64,000 nucleotides of DNA from Bacteroides sp. (GTDB lineage: Bacteria > Bacteroidota > Bacteroidia > Bacteroidales > Bacteroidaceae): the NCBI GenBank assembly GCA_022648295.1, contig JALCME010000008.1, positions 1 through 64,000 of the forward strand. The letters run 5' to 3'. Shown here one piece after another: positions 56,173 through 64,000 of this stretch (the stretch's first letter is position 1; each line of letters starts with the position of its first letter). A program made the translations under genes and the position numbers. The notes below the pieces were generated by a model. The model had not been told where the DNA came from and did no database searches. It worked only from the letters and a program-made list of their open reading frames with translations.

Positions 56173-57363
56173 TTATTCCATAATAACTACACGATTCAAG
56201 TAGTTCTTTCCAAACATGTTAGCTGTACCGCCAAAACCAACTAATTCAAGTTGATCCTTATCCACGCCTTCTTTTATCAAGGCATCATAAACTGCCTGTG
56301 CACGTTTTTCCGATAATTTCTGATTCCATGTACTACTTCCGGTGGCCTTATCCGCATAGCCTGCAACCTTATATTTTTTATCAGGATTAGCCTTTAAGAT
56401 TTTAGCAGCCAGTTGAATATTTACCTTACCATAATCATCAATACGTGCACTACCTATACGGAAGAATATAGCACGAGGACCAGCAACTTGTACTTCCTTA
56501 GTCACTTCTTTCACTTCAGGTCTTACATTAGCCAACGCATTCTTAGCATCTGCTAAATCAGCTTGAGCTTGTGCCAATTCAGTTCTATATTTATTAACTT
56601 CCTCATTAATAGCATTTTGATCAACCTTTGCTCCACAAGAAATAAATTTCTTACCACCAAAAGTATAAGTAACACCTGCTGTTAAATAAATATTTCCAGT
56701 AGTATTGGCAGAACATAAAGTTCCGAAATAAGAAGGAGATAATTCACCTCTTGCTTCAAGATCAATATCCCAATATTTATTGAGATTAAACTTACCTTGT
56801 AAACCAACAGACCCATTTACATAAGCACGAGTTTTTTTGTCGCTTTTGACTTTACTCCAAGTATCATCCCCGTTATTTACTATTTCCTGAGAAGTGTAAG
56901 GTTTAGCAATAGTCAACCCAGGTCCTGCAAAGACTGATAAATTAAAAAGGCGATCAGGATTATACCCACAGAAAGCATTAGAAAGATTAAACATTCCATC
57001 CAAACGGATTCTTCCCGTAGTCATGTCATGATCCTTTTTCTCCCCTGCTAACGCATATCCATTAGCATCAATAGCTCCTGATTCACCCCATCCGGTATTT
57101 ACCTTATCATTCCATAAGCCTATTTGCCCACGCACAGCCCAAACCGGAGTAAACCATTTACCAAGAGATATTGTAACATGCGGCGAAATGGCCTTCCCTA
57201 AATCAAAGCCATCCTCTTTGTACATTGAAGCGGATGCTCCAACGCCTACGCTGACAAAGATATTATCCGAAGCTTTCTCGCTCACGAATTTCTCTTTAGT
57301 CTGGGCTGTTGCTGTAGATGCGGCAGCCACCATTAAAGACAATATTACTAATTTACTTTTCAT
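56173..57363 (-). CDS. OmpA-family outer-membrane protein
   Basis: 396 residues. Signal peptide ending near ATAQ. An N-terminal 8-strand-type barrel ('VSVGVGASASMYKEDGFDLGKAISPHVTISLGKWF', 'FNLSVFAGPGLTIAKP') and a coiled linker ('YRTELAQAQADLADAKNALANVRPE') precede the OmpA C-terminal peptidoglycan-binding domain. That domain includes 'IFFRIGSARIDDYGKVNIQLAAKILKANPDKKYKVAGYADKATGS' and 'NQKLSEKRAQAVYDALI'. Last gene of the envelope operon. It probably ties the outer-membrane assembly to the wall. Confidence 0.94.
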   Translation of the reverse strand: MKSKLVILSLMVAAASTATAQTKEKFVSEKASDNIFVSVGVGASASMYKEDGFDLGKAISPHVTISLGKWFTPVWAVRGQIGLWNDKVNTGWGESGAIDANGYALAGEKKDHDMTTGRIRLDGMFNLSNAFCGYNPDRLFNLSVFAGPGLTIAKPYTSQEIVNNGDDTWSKVKSDKKTRAYVNGSVGLQGKFNLNKYWDIDLEARGELSPSYFGTLCSANTTGNIYLTAGVTYTFGGKKFISCGAKVDQNAINEEVNKYRTELAQAQADLADAKNALANVRPEVKEVTKEVQVAGPRAIFFRIGSARIDDYGKVNIQLAAKILKANPDKKYKVAGYADKATGSSTWNQKLSEKRAQAVYDALIKEGVDKDQLELVGFGGTANMFGKNYLNRVVIME

Positions 57364-57419
57364 TGCTTTTAATTTTTTATATTCAACTCTTTTATTTTTT
57401 TACTTGCTCCGGCCATTTC

Positions 57420-58178
57420 CTACTTTAAATATATTTTATAAGTGAGCCCGCCGGTAAAATATTTCATTTTTTGCAATTCTACCTGCGCATGCAAATGGTT
57501 GAAAAGCAAATAGGTAATACCACACGCAAAATCTTTAGCATCATATTCTGCAATCACCCTTAATTGAGGTTTAACAGAAGGATTATAAGTAACGCCACAC
57601 GCAAATCCATTTAGTTTATAATCTTTACGATTATTATAAAGATAGGATAAATGAACTCCGATCTCTTCGCTACCGACAGAAATGTGTCTCATTGCCGCGA
57701 TGTAAAACCGACAAAAATATCCATTACCATCAACAGAGGAAATTTGGCCTTCACCAGACTCAGTATAAGGATCCGAGGTGCCTATCACCACAGCTGGCAT
57801 ATACTTCCAAAATTGTCCTTCTTTCAAAACTCTCATTCGAGCAGAAAAATATCTGTCCTGATTTGTAAATCCTGAATAACCATAAGGACCTAACCCCAAA
57901 GCTTCCGCTTTAAAAAGTGTACATGTGTATGCCACCTCTAACCACGGAAATATAGTTACATTCAAGAAATAATTATACGTATGGTAATACCACGTAGGAG
58001 GAGTTATCTCCTTGTTTAAAAAGTTACCACCAATCATCACCGTTTTATCTCTTTGCATCTCGGCAGAAGGCATATGTAACAAACCAGTGGTACCATATGT
58101 CAATTGAGCAGAAAGCAAGAAAGGAAAGCAAAACAAACATTCACTAAGAATTATTTTTTTCAGAAGCTCCTTCTTCAT
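57420..58178 (-). CDS. YjbH-domain outer-membrane protein
   Basis: 252 residues from the ATG at 58178 (MKKELLKKIILSECLFCFPFLLSA). The mature protein starts 'QLTYGTTGLLHMPSAEMQRDKTVMIGGNF', the YjbH hallmark. It then shows repeated aromatic amphipathic strands ('TWYYHTYNYFLNVTIFPWLEVAYTCTLF', 'QFWKYMPAVVIGTSDPYTES', 'QLRVIAEYDAKDFACGITY'). YjbH proteins in proteobacteria sit in exopolysaccharide operons. It is one of two YjbH-like genes in this operon. Confidence 0.85.
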   Translation of the reverse strand: MKKELLKKIILSECLFCFPFLLSAQLTYGTTGLLHMPSAEMQRDKTVMIGGNFLNKEITPPTWYYHTYNYFLNVTIFPWLEVAYTCTLFKAEALGLGPYGYSGFTNQDRYFSARMRVLKEGQFWKYMPAVVIGTSDPYTESGEGQISSVDGNGYFCRFYIAAMRHISVGSEEIGVHLSYLYNNRKDYKLNGFACGVTYNPSVKPQLRVIAEYDAKDFACGITYLLFNHLHAQVELQKMKYFTGGLTYKIYLK

Positions 58179-58220
58179 CACTTTCTTTTTCAATATAAGC
58201 AAAAGCGTATACTTTCGTAA

Positions 58221-59249
58221 TTATTCAAAGATACCACCACCTGCATTTAAATCACCACCATGACCGTGACCATGACCGTGACCATGATAATTCTCTGTAG
58301 TTACTTGAGTATTAGAAAAAGCTACACTAACAACACGTTTAACAACTATACTATAAGTTGTATCAGCATAGGTAAAAGTATAATTCTTTGTCTCATAAGT
58401 GTAAGAAACAGTTAAATTTTTCAATGCTGTCTTAGGAGCTAATACAAATGTATATGTAAGCGTTTCAGAATCAAATGTAGGAGTTGGATCTGTCCCACCT
58501 AAATCAGCCTTAATATAATCCTTAATAGCAGTTAATACATCGTCCGTAGCACGCGTTTTAGCCCCATAAATATTTCCGGAATTTCCAATCACCATAGGAG
58601 CAGTTGCATATCCATAAATATTTTCAGAATCTCCAGTTACCATAGCACCTTTACTTACAGTAACAGATTTTGTAACTTGCAGAGGATCATCAGTATCATT
58701 TATAATATCAAGATTTTCCACATAGTTATCCGCTGTTTCATCTTCGCCACTATACACAAATACATGACTTGAAGTTGTAGCAGAAGAAGAGACCTTCAAT
58801 CCTTCCGGAATATAAGTTGTATAATTTACTACTATATTTTTATAATAAGTAATTGCCTGACCATTAGCTACTGCTTCTGCGCTAATTGAAGCAGAAGCTG
58901 CATCATAATTAGAAGTACCAGCTATACTTACAGTTACAGTACCACCAGCGAATTTACCACTACCTGTTTGGTCCTTCTTTACAACGATCTGATACCCACC
59001 ATTCGAGTCAGTGGTAGCAGAGCCAGAAATAGTACCACCACTAATAGTAACACTAGCACCAGAAACAGCTTGTCCTGTCACATCATTTGTTACAGTACCA
59101 ACGAATGAATAGACAGCGTCCGGCGCCTTGTATGGAACGGTCACATCACCATTTTCAGTGTCATAGCAACTTGTAAACAGTGACCCTACAGCCAAAATGG
59201 CTAATGCTAACTTAGCATTAAGACCAAAAAATTTACTTTTCATTTTCAT
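58221..59249 (-). CDS. DUF3869 lipoprotein with C-terminal His-Gly repeat
   Basis: 342 residues. Lipoprotein signal with lipobox FTSC. A carboxypeptidase-regulatory/Ig-like domain spans about 45-125 ('VGTVTNDVTGQAVSGASVTISGG', 'TTDSNGGYQIVVKKD'). The beta-rich DUF3869 body follows. The C-terminus is five His-Gly pairs (about 322-331) then Gly-rich 'GDLNAGGGIFE'. The His-Gly run is encoded by short DNA repeats (CATGACCGTGAC units) near 58255-58290. It may bind metal or change length by slippage. Function unknown. Enclosed by two YjbH-like genes. Confidence 0.85.
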   Translation of the reverse strand: MKMKSKFFGLNAKLALAILAVGSLFTSCYDTENGDVTVPYKAPDAVYSFVGTVTNDVTGQAVSGASVTISGGTISGSATTDSNGGYQIVVKKDQTGSGKFAGGTVTVSIAGTSNYDAASASISAEAVANGQAITYYKNIVVNYTTYIPEGLKVSSSATTSSHVFVYSGEDETADNYVENLDIINDTDDPLQVTKSVTVSKGAMVTGDSENIYGYATAPMVIGNSGNIYGAKTRATDDVLTAIKDYIKADLGGTDPTPTFDSETLTYTFVLAPKTALKNLTVSYTYETKNYTFTYADTTYSIVVKRVVSVAFSNTQVTTENYHGHGHGHGHGGDLNAGGGIFE

Positions 59250-59259
59250 CTCAATAAAA

Positions 59260-60510
59260 TTAATAATTCAGTAATTCTGATTCAATAAAATATGGGTTAA
59301 AACTATTATCACTAGCTATATTATCATATACACGCGGATTAAACGAACGCCCATAATACTGTTCATTACCCGCATTGTATGACATTCCAAAGTATTCTGA
59401 AGGCAATATTCTTGGAATATATCCCTTCCTTTTATATTTATAGGGCGGCAACGCAATCTGAAATCTAAACCCTCCATTAAAGCCCTTATTCCCCGCATGT
59501 TGCACTTTCATTCCATAAAATCCAATAGAAGTATATCTAAAGTGACGTATCATCTGGAATTGAATTCCTTTTTCACTTAATAAATATTGTTCCAGAGTAA
59601 GTGCAAACTGCGTATTATATTTCGGCCAATAAAAATTAGCCCCAATACTCCAAGTTAAACGTTTTATAGGACTAACTTTCCATCGCCAATCAGTAAACCT
59701 CGAACGCCCCGTATATCCAACACTCCCTTCTATAAAAAAGCGTTCGTCCTTAAATATATATTTTGCACTTAAGTCTCCCCCCCAACGAGAATTATTAAAA
59801 GTCCCAATTGTAGCAGTAAGAAAAATATTATGAGGGAATCTCAACGATTGGGATAATGTTATATACCCCTGACGTACCTGACTGTAACTACTTCCATATT
59901 CATTATAAATAGGTATAATCACTTGCCCCATGACCTTCATCCCGTTCCACAATGATACTTCTATCGCCGGATTGAGATTAAACAAGACTTGATATATCTG
60001 TGTAATAACTAAATTTTTCAACTTCAATTCCGGATATACCACAAAATCAACCTTAAACAAAGAACTATTTTTCCTCTTTACCTTTCGGACTTGTTTCCAA
60101 ACACGTCCTAAATCTGAACTTACCTTCCAATCCCGTCGGTTTACTTGAGGAACTGTATCTCCTATTATTGGATGGTAATAGAGAGAGACTTGAGGAACAT
60201 TATTATCTAAAACGATTATTCTGCACGATTTGTTAACAGGTAATCCCATTTTTTGGATAATATCTACTGCCTTTCCAATACCTACACCATTAAGGCGATA
60301 TGCAGAATTTTGTAATATATAGACTCGTTCATTACAGGCTTCAGAACATCCAACGTTCTCAAAACCCATTTTGATTAAGACATCTATCACATTTTTTTCT
60401 TCTTGCGCACCTCCTTTCAAAAACAATACACTAAAAAAAAAGAAAATCCAATATCGCGCCACAATTTTAGCAGCCAAATAATTTCTTATATTAGAGTTTA
60501 CGAACCTCAT
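59260..60510 (-). CDS. YjbH-like outer-membrane barrel protein, first gene of the envelope operon
   Basis: 416 residues. Signal peptide ('YWIFFFFSVLFLKGGAQ'), a soluble region of about 110 residues ('NVIDVLIKMGFENVGCSEACNERVYILQNSAYRLNGVGIGKAVDIIQKMG', probably a small alpha-beta domain with two cysteines), then a beta-barrel. Barrel strands resemble the YjbH C-terminal half ('EVSLWNGMKVMGQVIIPIYNEYG', 'GYITLSQSLRFPHNIFLTATIGTFNNSRWGGDLSAKYIFKDERFFIEGSVGYTG'). Together with the 252-residue protein it may be a split YjbH. Classification is from pattern, moderately sure. Confidence 0.75.
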   Translation of the reverse strand: MRFVNSNIRNYLAAKIVARYWIFFFFSVLFLKGGAQEEKNVIDVLIKMGFENVGCSEACNERVYILQNSAYRLNGVGIGKAVDIIQKMGLPVNKSCRIIVLDNNVPQVSLYYHPIIGDTVPQVNRRDWKVSSDLGRVWKQVRKVKRKNSSLFKVDFVVYPELKLKNLVITQIYQVLFNLNPAIEVSLWNGMKVMGQVIIPIYNEYGSSYSQVRQGYITLSQSLRFPHNIFLTATIGTFNNSRWGGDLSAKYIFKDERFFIEGSVGYTGRSRFTDWRWKVSPIKRLTWSIGANFYWPKYNTQFALTLEQYLLSEKGIQFQMIRHFRYTSIGFYGMKVQHAGNKGFNGGFRFQIALPPYKYKRKGYIPRILPSEYFGMSYNAGNEQYYGRSFNPRVYDNIASDNSFNPYFIESELLNY

Positions 60511-60554
60511 TATTCTTTATTCAAGTTTCGCATCAAAAGACACAAAATACGTTG

Positions 60555-60585
60555 CAAATATATACACTTTTTTAATAAAATCAAA
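60555..60585 (-). promoter_or_regulatory. Promoter of the YjbH-DUF3869 operon
   Basis: On the minus strand, -33 TTTG (60582-60585), 19-bp spacer, -7 TATATTTG (60555-60562). This is the closest match to the Bacteroides consensus in the window. It predicts a start about 40 bases before the ATG at 60510. Confidence 0.75.
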
Positions 60586-60870
60586 CAAATCCACACAAAA
60601 AAGAAAAATTAATATATTTATATTAAAAAAGACCTATAAAAAACAAATGAAAAAAGATTCATTATACCTATGCGATTTTACTCAGGGAATAAATATTACG
60701 TATAAGTTCATAAACACAAAAAGATCTCTAAATCCGCAAACAAGATTAACAAAACAACAATATTACAGCAAACTACACAAAATAAGAGGTATAAATTATT
60801 TTCAACTTAGGGCAAAAAAGGAATACTTGCATACAGAATACACTATTCTAACAATAATATGTATACAAAA

Positions 60871-60908
60871 TTGTCCAAGTCTATGTTACAAACATAAAAC
60901 TTGGACAA
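60871..60908 (-). terminator. Terminator of the SPOR gene
   Basis: TTGTCCAAGT (60871-60880) and ACTTGGACAA (60899-60908), with inner arms TATGTT/AACATA extending the stem. Followed by TTTTG on the minus strand. The rest of the 60511-60967 gap holds the promoter above and an AT-rich frame without recognisable features. Confidence 0.75.
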
Positions 60909-60967
60909 ATAAATAGTTTATTATCCAGAGCAGCGAAGATTAGCCTTCTCCCATATCTACAATAAGG

Positions 60968-61465
60968 CTATTTAATGCGGTATAACAACCACGAGCCCTG
61001 AAAATCCTTACGATTAGAATATTTCGCTTTAAAAGCATCGCGTGCACTCTCAGCCGATGATCTATCAGCATATGTAGAAACTATAACACGATACATAGCA
61101 GCATCTGAATTAAAGGCAATGACAGCATTATATCCTTCCTTATCCAAAAAATCTTTCAATCCCTCCGCATTAGCCTTTACACCAAAACTACCACAAACAA
61201 CACTATAATCCTTCAATCCATCCACACCAGAAACGACTTCCACTTTTTCCCGTCGAACTCCAACCGGAGCACTTTCTACAACTTTTGCCTCAACCGGAGC
61301 ACTTACCAACGGGGCTACGTCTGTCGGTACGGTATTTTGTGGTTCAGTTAGTTCTTTTTGTTTTGCTTTTTCATATGCTTTTTTATAAGCACTTTCACTT
61401 GATTTACAAGAGGAGAATGCCAAGACAATACACATCCCCATTCCTAATACAACTAATTTCCTCAT
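60968..61465 (-). CDS. SPOR-domain lipoprotein
   Basis: 165 residues. Lipobox FSSC, a charged and Pro/Val-rich linker (about 25-85) and a C-terminal SPOR domain ('LKDYSVVCGSFGVKANAEGLKDFLDKEGYNAVIAFNSDAAMYRVIVSTYADRSSAESARDAFK'). SPOR domains bind denuded peptidoglycan glycan strands, so a cell-wall or division-site role is likely. Monocistronic with its own terminator. Confidence 0.93.
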   Translation of the reverse strand: MRKLVVLGMGMCIVLAFSSCKSSESAYKKAYEKAKQKELTEPQNTVPTDVAPLVSAPVEAKVVESAPVGVRREKVEVVSGVDGLKDYSVVCGSFGVKANAEGLKDFLDKEGYNAVIAFNSDAAMYRVIVSTYADRSSAESARDAFKAKYSNRKDFQGSWLLYRIK

Positions 61466-62166
61466 AATTCCATAGCTATTTATTAATAAATACTTTTTTA
61501 TGCTTGATACATTTTAGAAAGATAAAATACATATATTAAGAATAAACAAAGAGTAGAAGCCTTCAATACCCTAAACAACCCTAACTTTATTTCCTAACAT
61601 TGCATGCAATTATAATTATAACCAAGACTTTCCGGCAGCAAAATAATAGAAATTTTATTTCCTTTCAAAGAATATCTTCTAAAAAAACACATCTTCTCCC
61701 TGATTCTTTTAATAAACAATAATAAAAAACCTACTTTTATTCAAAAGCACGGAACACTTTATCAAGATATGCATCAATGCAACAGCACCTTAATAATCTA
61801 ACTTTTCAATAAGTCAAACAAAAAAAATAATAAAAAAGCAAAGAAAGGATACTTTTTCTATATCACCATTATAACTCTCAATTAAAAATGAGAAAGGAAA
61901 CAATATCATACCAAACAAAACTTTCTACAGTAGCCATATAAGTAACAAAAAAAAATACGATAGTAGTCAAAGATATATCAAAACAATGAAATACAACATC
62001 TATTCATAAAACATGATATCAATTCTATATCAGTTTTTATAATTGAGATTTCTCATAAAGTAAAAGGGTATTAGAGTCAACAAAAAAAATAATAAAAATA
62101 TTCCTATTCTTAAGGAAAATCATTAACTTTACATTATTTTTTCTAAAATATAAAAGAAGAACGATT
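61466..62166. other. AT-rich intergenic region without recognisable genes
   Basis: 700 bp between divergent genes. I see no coding frame of quality, repeat array or RNA gene. A weak -7-like TAACTTTA lies at 62124-62131 before the YtxH gene. The composition is markedly AT-rich. Confidence 0.5.
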
Positions 62167-62376
62167 ATGAAAGGACTAAACGTATTTGCAGCATTTTTAG
62201 GAGGAGTTGTTGCTGGGGCAACATTGGGTATTTTATTCGCTCCTGAAAAAGGAGAAGACACTCGTCGTAAAATAGCGGAAATTCTTCGCAAAAAGGGAAT
62301 TCGCTTGAATCATACTGAAATGGAACAATTAGTAAATGATATTGCAGCGGAAATTAAAGGTGAAACGGCAGAATAA
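62167..62376 (+). CDS. YtxH-domain small membrane protein
   Basis: 69 residues: one TM helix ('VFAAFLGGVVAGATLGILFAP') then 'EKGEDTRRKIAEILRKKGI', the YtxH signature. Usually a stress-associated membrane protein of unknown action. First of three small genes on the plus strand. Confidence 0.9.
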   Translation: MKGLNVFAAFLGGVVAGATLGILFAPEKGEDTRRKIAEILRKKGIRLNHTEMEQLVNDIAAEIKGETAE

Positions 62377-62399
62377 ACCAGAGAAAAGGAAAGGGCACT

Positions 62400-62750
62400 A
62401 TGTTTACAAGCGATAAAGACATTAAAACGATTGAGCAATTGTTTGTTGAGGTAAAGGAATACATAAAACTTCAAAAAGATTACATAAAATTAGAATTAGC
62501 CGAGAAACTAACGACTTTGCTTTCTACTTTTATTCTTTTATTCATTGCTCTCAGCCTTGGCATAGTGACCCTGTTTTATTTATCAATAGCTCTTGCGTAC
62601 ATATTATCTCCTATTGTTGGAGGACTAACAATAAGCTTTATAATTATAGCATTTGTCCAAATCATATTAATTACATTAGTTATAATATTCCGAAGAAAGA
62701 TCATAATCAATCCAATAGCAAAGTTTATTGCAACACTTTTTTTTAAATAA
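62400..62750 (+). CDS. Holin-X/phage-holin-3_6-like membrane protein
   Basis: 116 residues. An amphipathic N-terminal helix ('TIEQLFVEVKEYIKLQKDYIKLELAEKLTTLLS') precedes two TM helices ('FILLFIALSLGIVTLFYLSIALAYIL' and 'ISFIIIAFVQIILITLVIIF'). The fold matches the Actinobacterial holin-X family, which is chromosomal and found with YtxH genes. No phage genes are nearby, so the holin name should not be read as lysis function. 23 bp after the YtxH gene. Confidence 0.85.
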   Translation: MFTSDKDIKTIEQLFVEVKEYIKLQKDYIKLELAEKLTTLLSTFILLFIALSLGIVTLFYLSIALAYILSPIVGGLTISFIIIAFVQIILITLVIIFRRKIIINPIAKFIATLFFK

Positions 62751-62767
62751 CGAAAAATAGGTTCATT

Positions 62768-63046
62768 ATGAAAGATAAAAGACCTTTTTCCTTTACCACA
62801 TTGAGTGCAATAGCCCGGCAAAAGGAAGATACTCTAAGAAAGATCCGAAAACAAGAAGAGATCATATCAAATCTGACAAAAGACATATTTACCCCACCTG
62901 AATCACCTGCCACAAAAGGACAAGCAATAATTCGCATGTTGAACATCAGCACGACCTTTTTCGAAGGGATAATGTTCGGAATAAAGCTTATGAGAAGGAT
63001 CAAAAAAATATTTCATCTTCAAAAAACAAGAAAGGCTGCATTTTGA
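62768..63046 (+). CDS. Conserved small hypothetical protein
   Basis: 92 residues, basic, with a coiled helix at the start ('ARQKEDTLRKIRKQEEIISNLTKDIF') and a short hydrophobic patch ('TFFEGIMFGIKLM'). No recognised family. It follows the holin-like gene by 17 bp and probably belongs to the same small operon, with a peripheral-membrane role implied only by context. Confidence 0.7.
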   Translation: MKDKRPFSFTTLSAIARQKEDTLRKIRKQEEIISNLTKDIFTPPESPATKGQAIIRMLNISTTFFEGIMFGIKLMRRIKKIFHLQKTRKAAF

Positions 63047-63060
63047 TATAAAATACAACC
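63034..63060 (-). terminator. Terminator of manA, overlapping the end of the convergent gene
   Basis: Arms 63034-63044 and 63050-63060 pair fully only as minus-strand RNA, with two G-U pairs. A T-run (TTTCTTGTTTTTT) follows on that strand. It lies 25 bp past the manA stop and covers the last codons of the gene at 62768-63046. Confidence 0.65.
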
Positions 63061-63084
63061 TCTCTCTCTTTTTTAAATTATAAG

Positions 63085-64000
63085 TCAAACATAAGTCTCA
63101 AGCAGTTTTACCCCACTACCTTTTGGAGTAATAGTAATATCCTGTACGGTGGCAGGTATCAAGATTGTTTCACCCACACGTAACGATACCTCATTATGAG
63201 CATCATCTACCATATAACATTCACCTTCAATACAAATGAAAATAACAAAAGAATCTAACTCCGAATAGTCACAAGAAATTTCTTCTGTCATATCATACAG
63301 AGAGGTTGTAAAATAAGGACTTGCAACAAGTTCTACCGGTTCATTTTTTCTTTGGTCATAATGGGTACGAAAATCATCTTGGACATCTGCAAAATTAATA
63401 GCATCTATTGCTTGATTAGTATGTAATTCACGCAAATTACCATTCTTATCTTTCCGATTATAATCATAAATACGATAAGTGACATCAGAGGTCTGTTGTA
63501 TCTCAGCGACAAAAGACCCAGCCCCGATCCCATGCACCCGCCCTGCTGGTACATAAAACACATCACCTGGCTGAATCGGGCATGTCTGCAAAACATCTGC
63601 AAAGGTTCCAGCATGAACTCTTTCTTTATATTCTTTCGGAGTAATCTGTTTGGAAAAACCAGAAATCAAATTAGCGTTCTTCTCCGCAGAAATAACATAC
63701 CACATCTCATTTTTACCAAAAGAATTATGCCGTTTTTTAGCCAACTCATCTCCAGGGTGTACTTGTATGGACAAGTCCAACCTAGCATCAATAAATTTAA
63801 TCAATAAGGGGAAATTGGTACCAAAACGCGCATAATTAGCTTCGCCAATAAGCTCCTCACGGTATTTGCGTACCATTTCAGGTAGAGTAAGCCCTTTATC
63901 AGAACCATTAGCTACCACCGATTCGCTATTTTCTACTGCTGAGATCTCCCAGCTTTCCCCCACCCCTGATATCGTTTCATTCAAGTGTTTAAATGCAATA
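63085..64000 (-). CDS. manA: Mannose-6-phosphate isomerase, type I (5' end outside window)
   Basis: Cupin enzyme interconverting mannose-6-phosphate and fructose-6-phosphate. Zinc ligands are visible in 'LDLSIQVHPGDELAKK' (Gln and His), 'GKNEMWYVI' (Glu) and 'VPAGRVHGIGAG' (His). The frame stays open to the window edge, reading IAFKHLNETISGVGESWEIS, and lacks the usual first ~25 residues, so the start lies beyond 64000. A TTG inside the visible part is not the start. The C-terminal half is a second cupin-like domain. Confidence 0.95.
   Translation of the reverse strand, partial: IAFKHLNETISGVGESWEISAVENSESVVANGSDKGLTLPEMVRKYREELIGEANYARFGTNFPLLIKFIDARLDLSIQVHPGDELAKKRHNSFGKNEMWYVISAEKNANLISGFSKQITPKEYKERVHAGTFADVLQTCPIQPGDVFYVPAGRVHGIGAGSFVAEIQQTSDVTYRIYDYNRKDKNGNLRELHTNQAIDAINFADVQDDFRTHYDQRKNEPVELVASPYFTTSLYDMTEEISCDYSELDSFVIFICIEGECYMVDDAHNEVSLRVGETILIPATVQDITITPKGSGVKLLETYV

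Noticed and set aside
60647..60916. 89-codon plus-strand frame between the envelope operon and the SPOR gene
   Set aside because: AT-rich, Lys/Asn/Tyr-biased and running through the SPOR terminator hairpin. No domain is seen.
62400..62750. Phage lysis cassette because of the holin-like protein
   Set aside because: No endolysin, spanin or other phage gene is near. The family is a chromosomal membrane protein often found with YtxH.

Overview
The window reads as chromosomal DNA of a Bacteroides-type gut anaerobe (Bacteroidaceae). The evidence is a SusC/SusD pair with a polysaccharide-utilisation operon, a type V (FimA/Mfa-like) pilus operon with DUF3868 and DUF3575 partners, promoters of the Bacteroidales kind (-7 box TAnnTTTG, -33 box TTTG), weak Shine-Dalgarno signals, and Bacteroidales families such as DUF3869, SPOR lipoproteins and the archaeal/eukaryotic-type prolyl-tRNA synthetase. 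The species cannot be fixed by reading alone.

Layout. 1-9.3 kb: a six-gene pilus operon on the minus strand (Rrf2-like protein, DUF3575, DUF3868, fimbrillin, Mfa2/FimB-like anchor, FISUMP-domain tip candidate). Upstream lies a 511-bp segment (7659-8169) bounded by perfect 20-bp inverted repeats of the form GTTAC-N7-GTAAC, with a tyrosine recombinase gene beside it. The only good Bacteroides promoter I find inside the segment points away from the operon, so the locus looks like a phase-variable promoter caught in the OFF orientation. 9.6-18.6 kb: housekeeping genes (proS, nitroreductase, MBL hydrolase, queF-queC-yhhQ with a leader that resembles a preQ1-I aptamer, an ABC-F protein with a degenerate second ATPase domain, grpE-dnaJ).

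18.7-36.8 kb: a ten-gene PUL on the minus strand (DUF4434, sugar MFS porter, AGE epimerase, SusC, SusD, DUF6259, GH3, GxDLY-SGNH esterase, DUF4855, one unknown secreted protein), divergent from a ROK/NagC-type regulator. Several enzymes belong to poorly characterised families, so the glycan target is open. 36.8-40.4 kb: a Wza-like SLBB export protein and a Wzz-like protein with no glycosyltransferases beside them. 40.6-41.0 kb: tRNA-Thr(CGT) followed by the wrecked N-terminus of a Bacteroides-type integrase, the scar of a lost integrative element.

41.2-49 kb: YedK/HMCES, DUF1003, fRMsr, mltG (with a 22-bp tandem repeat array upstream), and iorA-iorB-paaK for arylpyruvate oxidation. 49.4-56 kb: rplT, rpmI, infC, thrS, a TPR protein, def and ruvX, all on the minus strand. 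56.2-60.6 kb: a four-gene envelope operon (YjbH-like barrel, DUF3869 lipoprotein with a His-Gly tail, YjbH-domain protein, OmpA-family protein) with a near-consensus promoter and a terminator. 61-64 kb: a SPOR lipoprotein, a YtxH/holin-like/hypothetical trio, and the 3' part of manA, which runs off the window end.

The strongest candidates for follow-up are the invertible pilus promoter, the PUL with several unassigned enzymes, and the YjbH-DUF3869-YjbH-OmpA operon.
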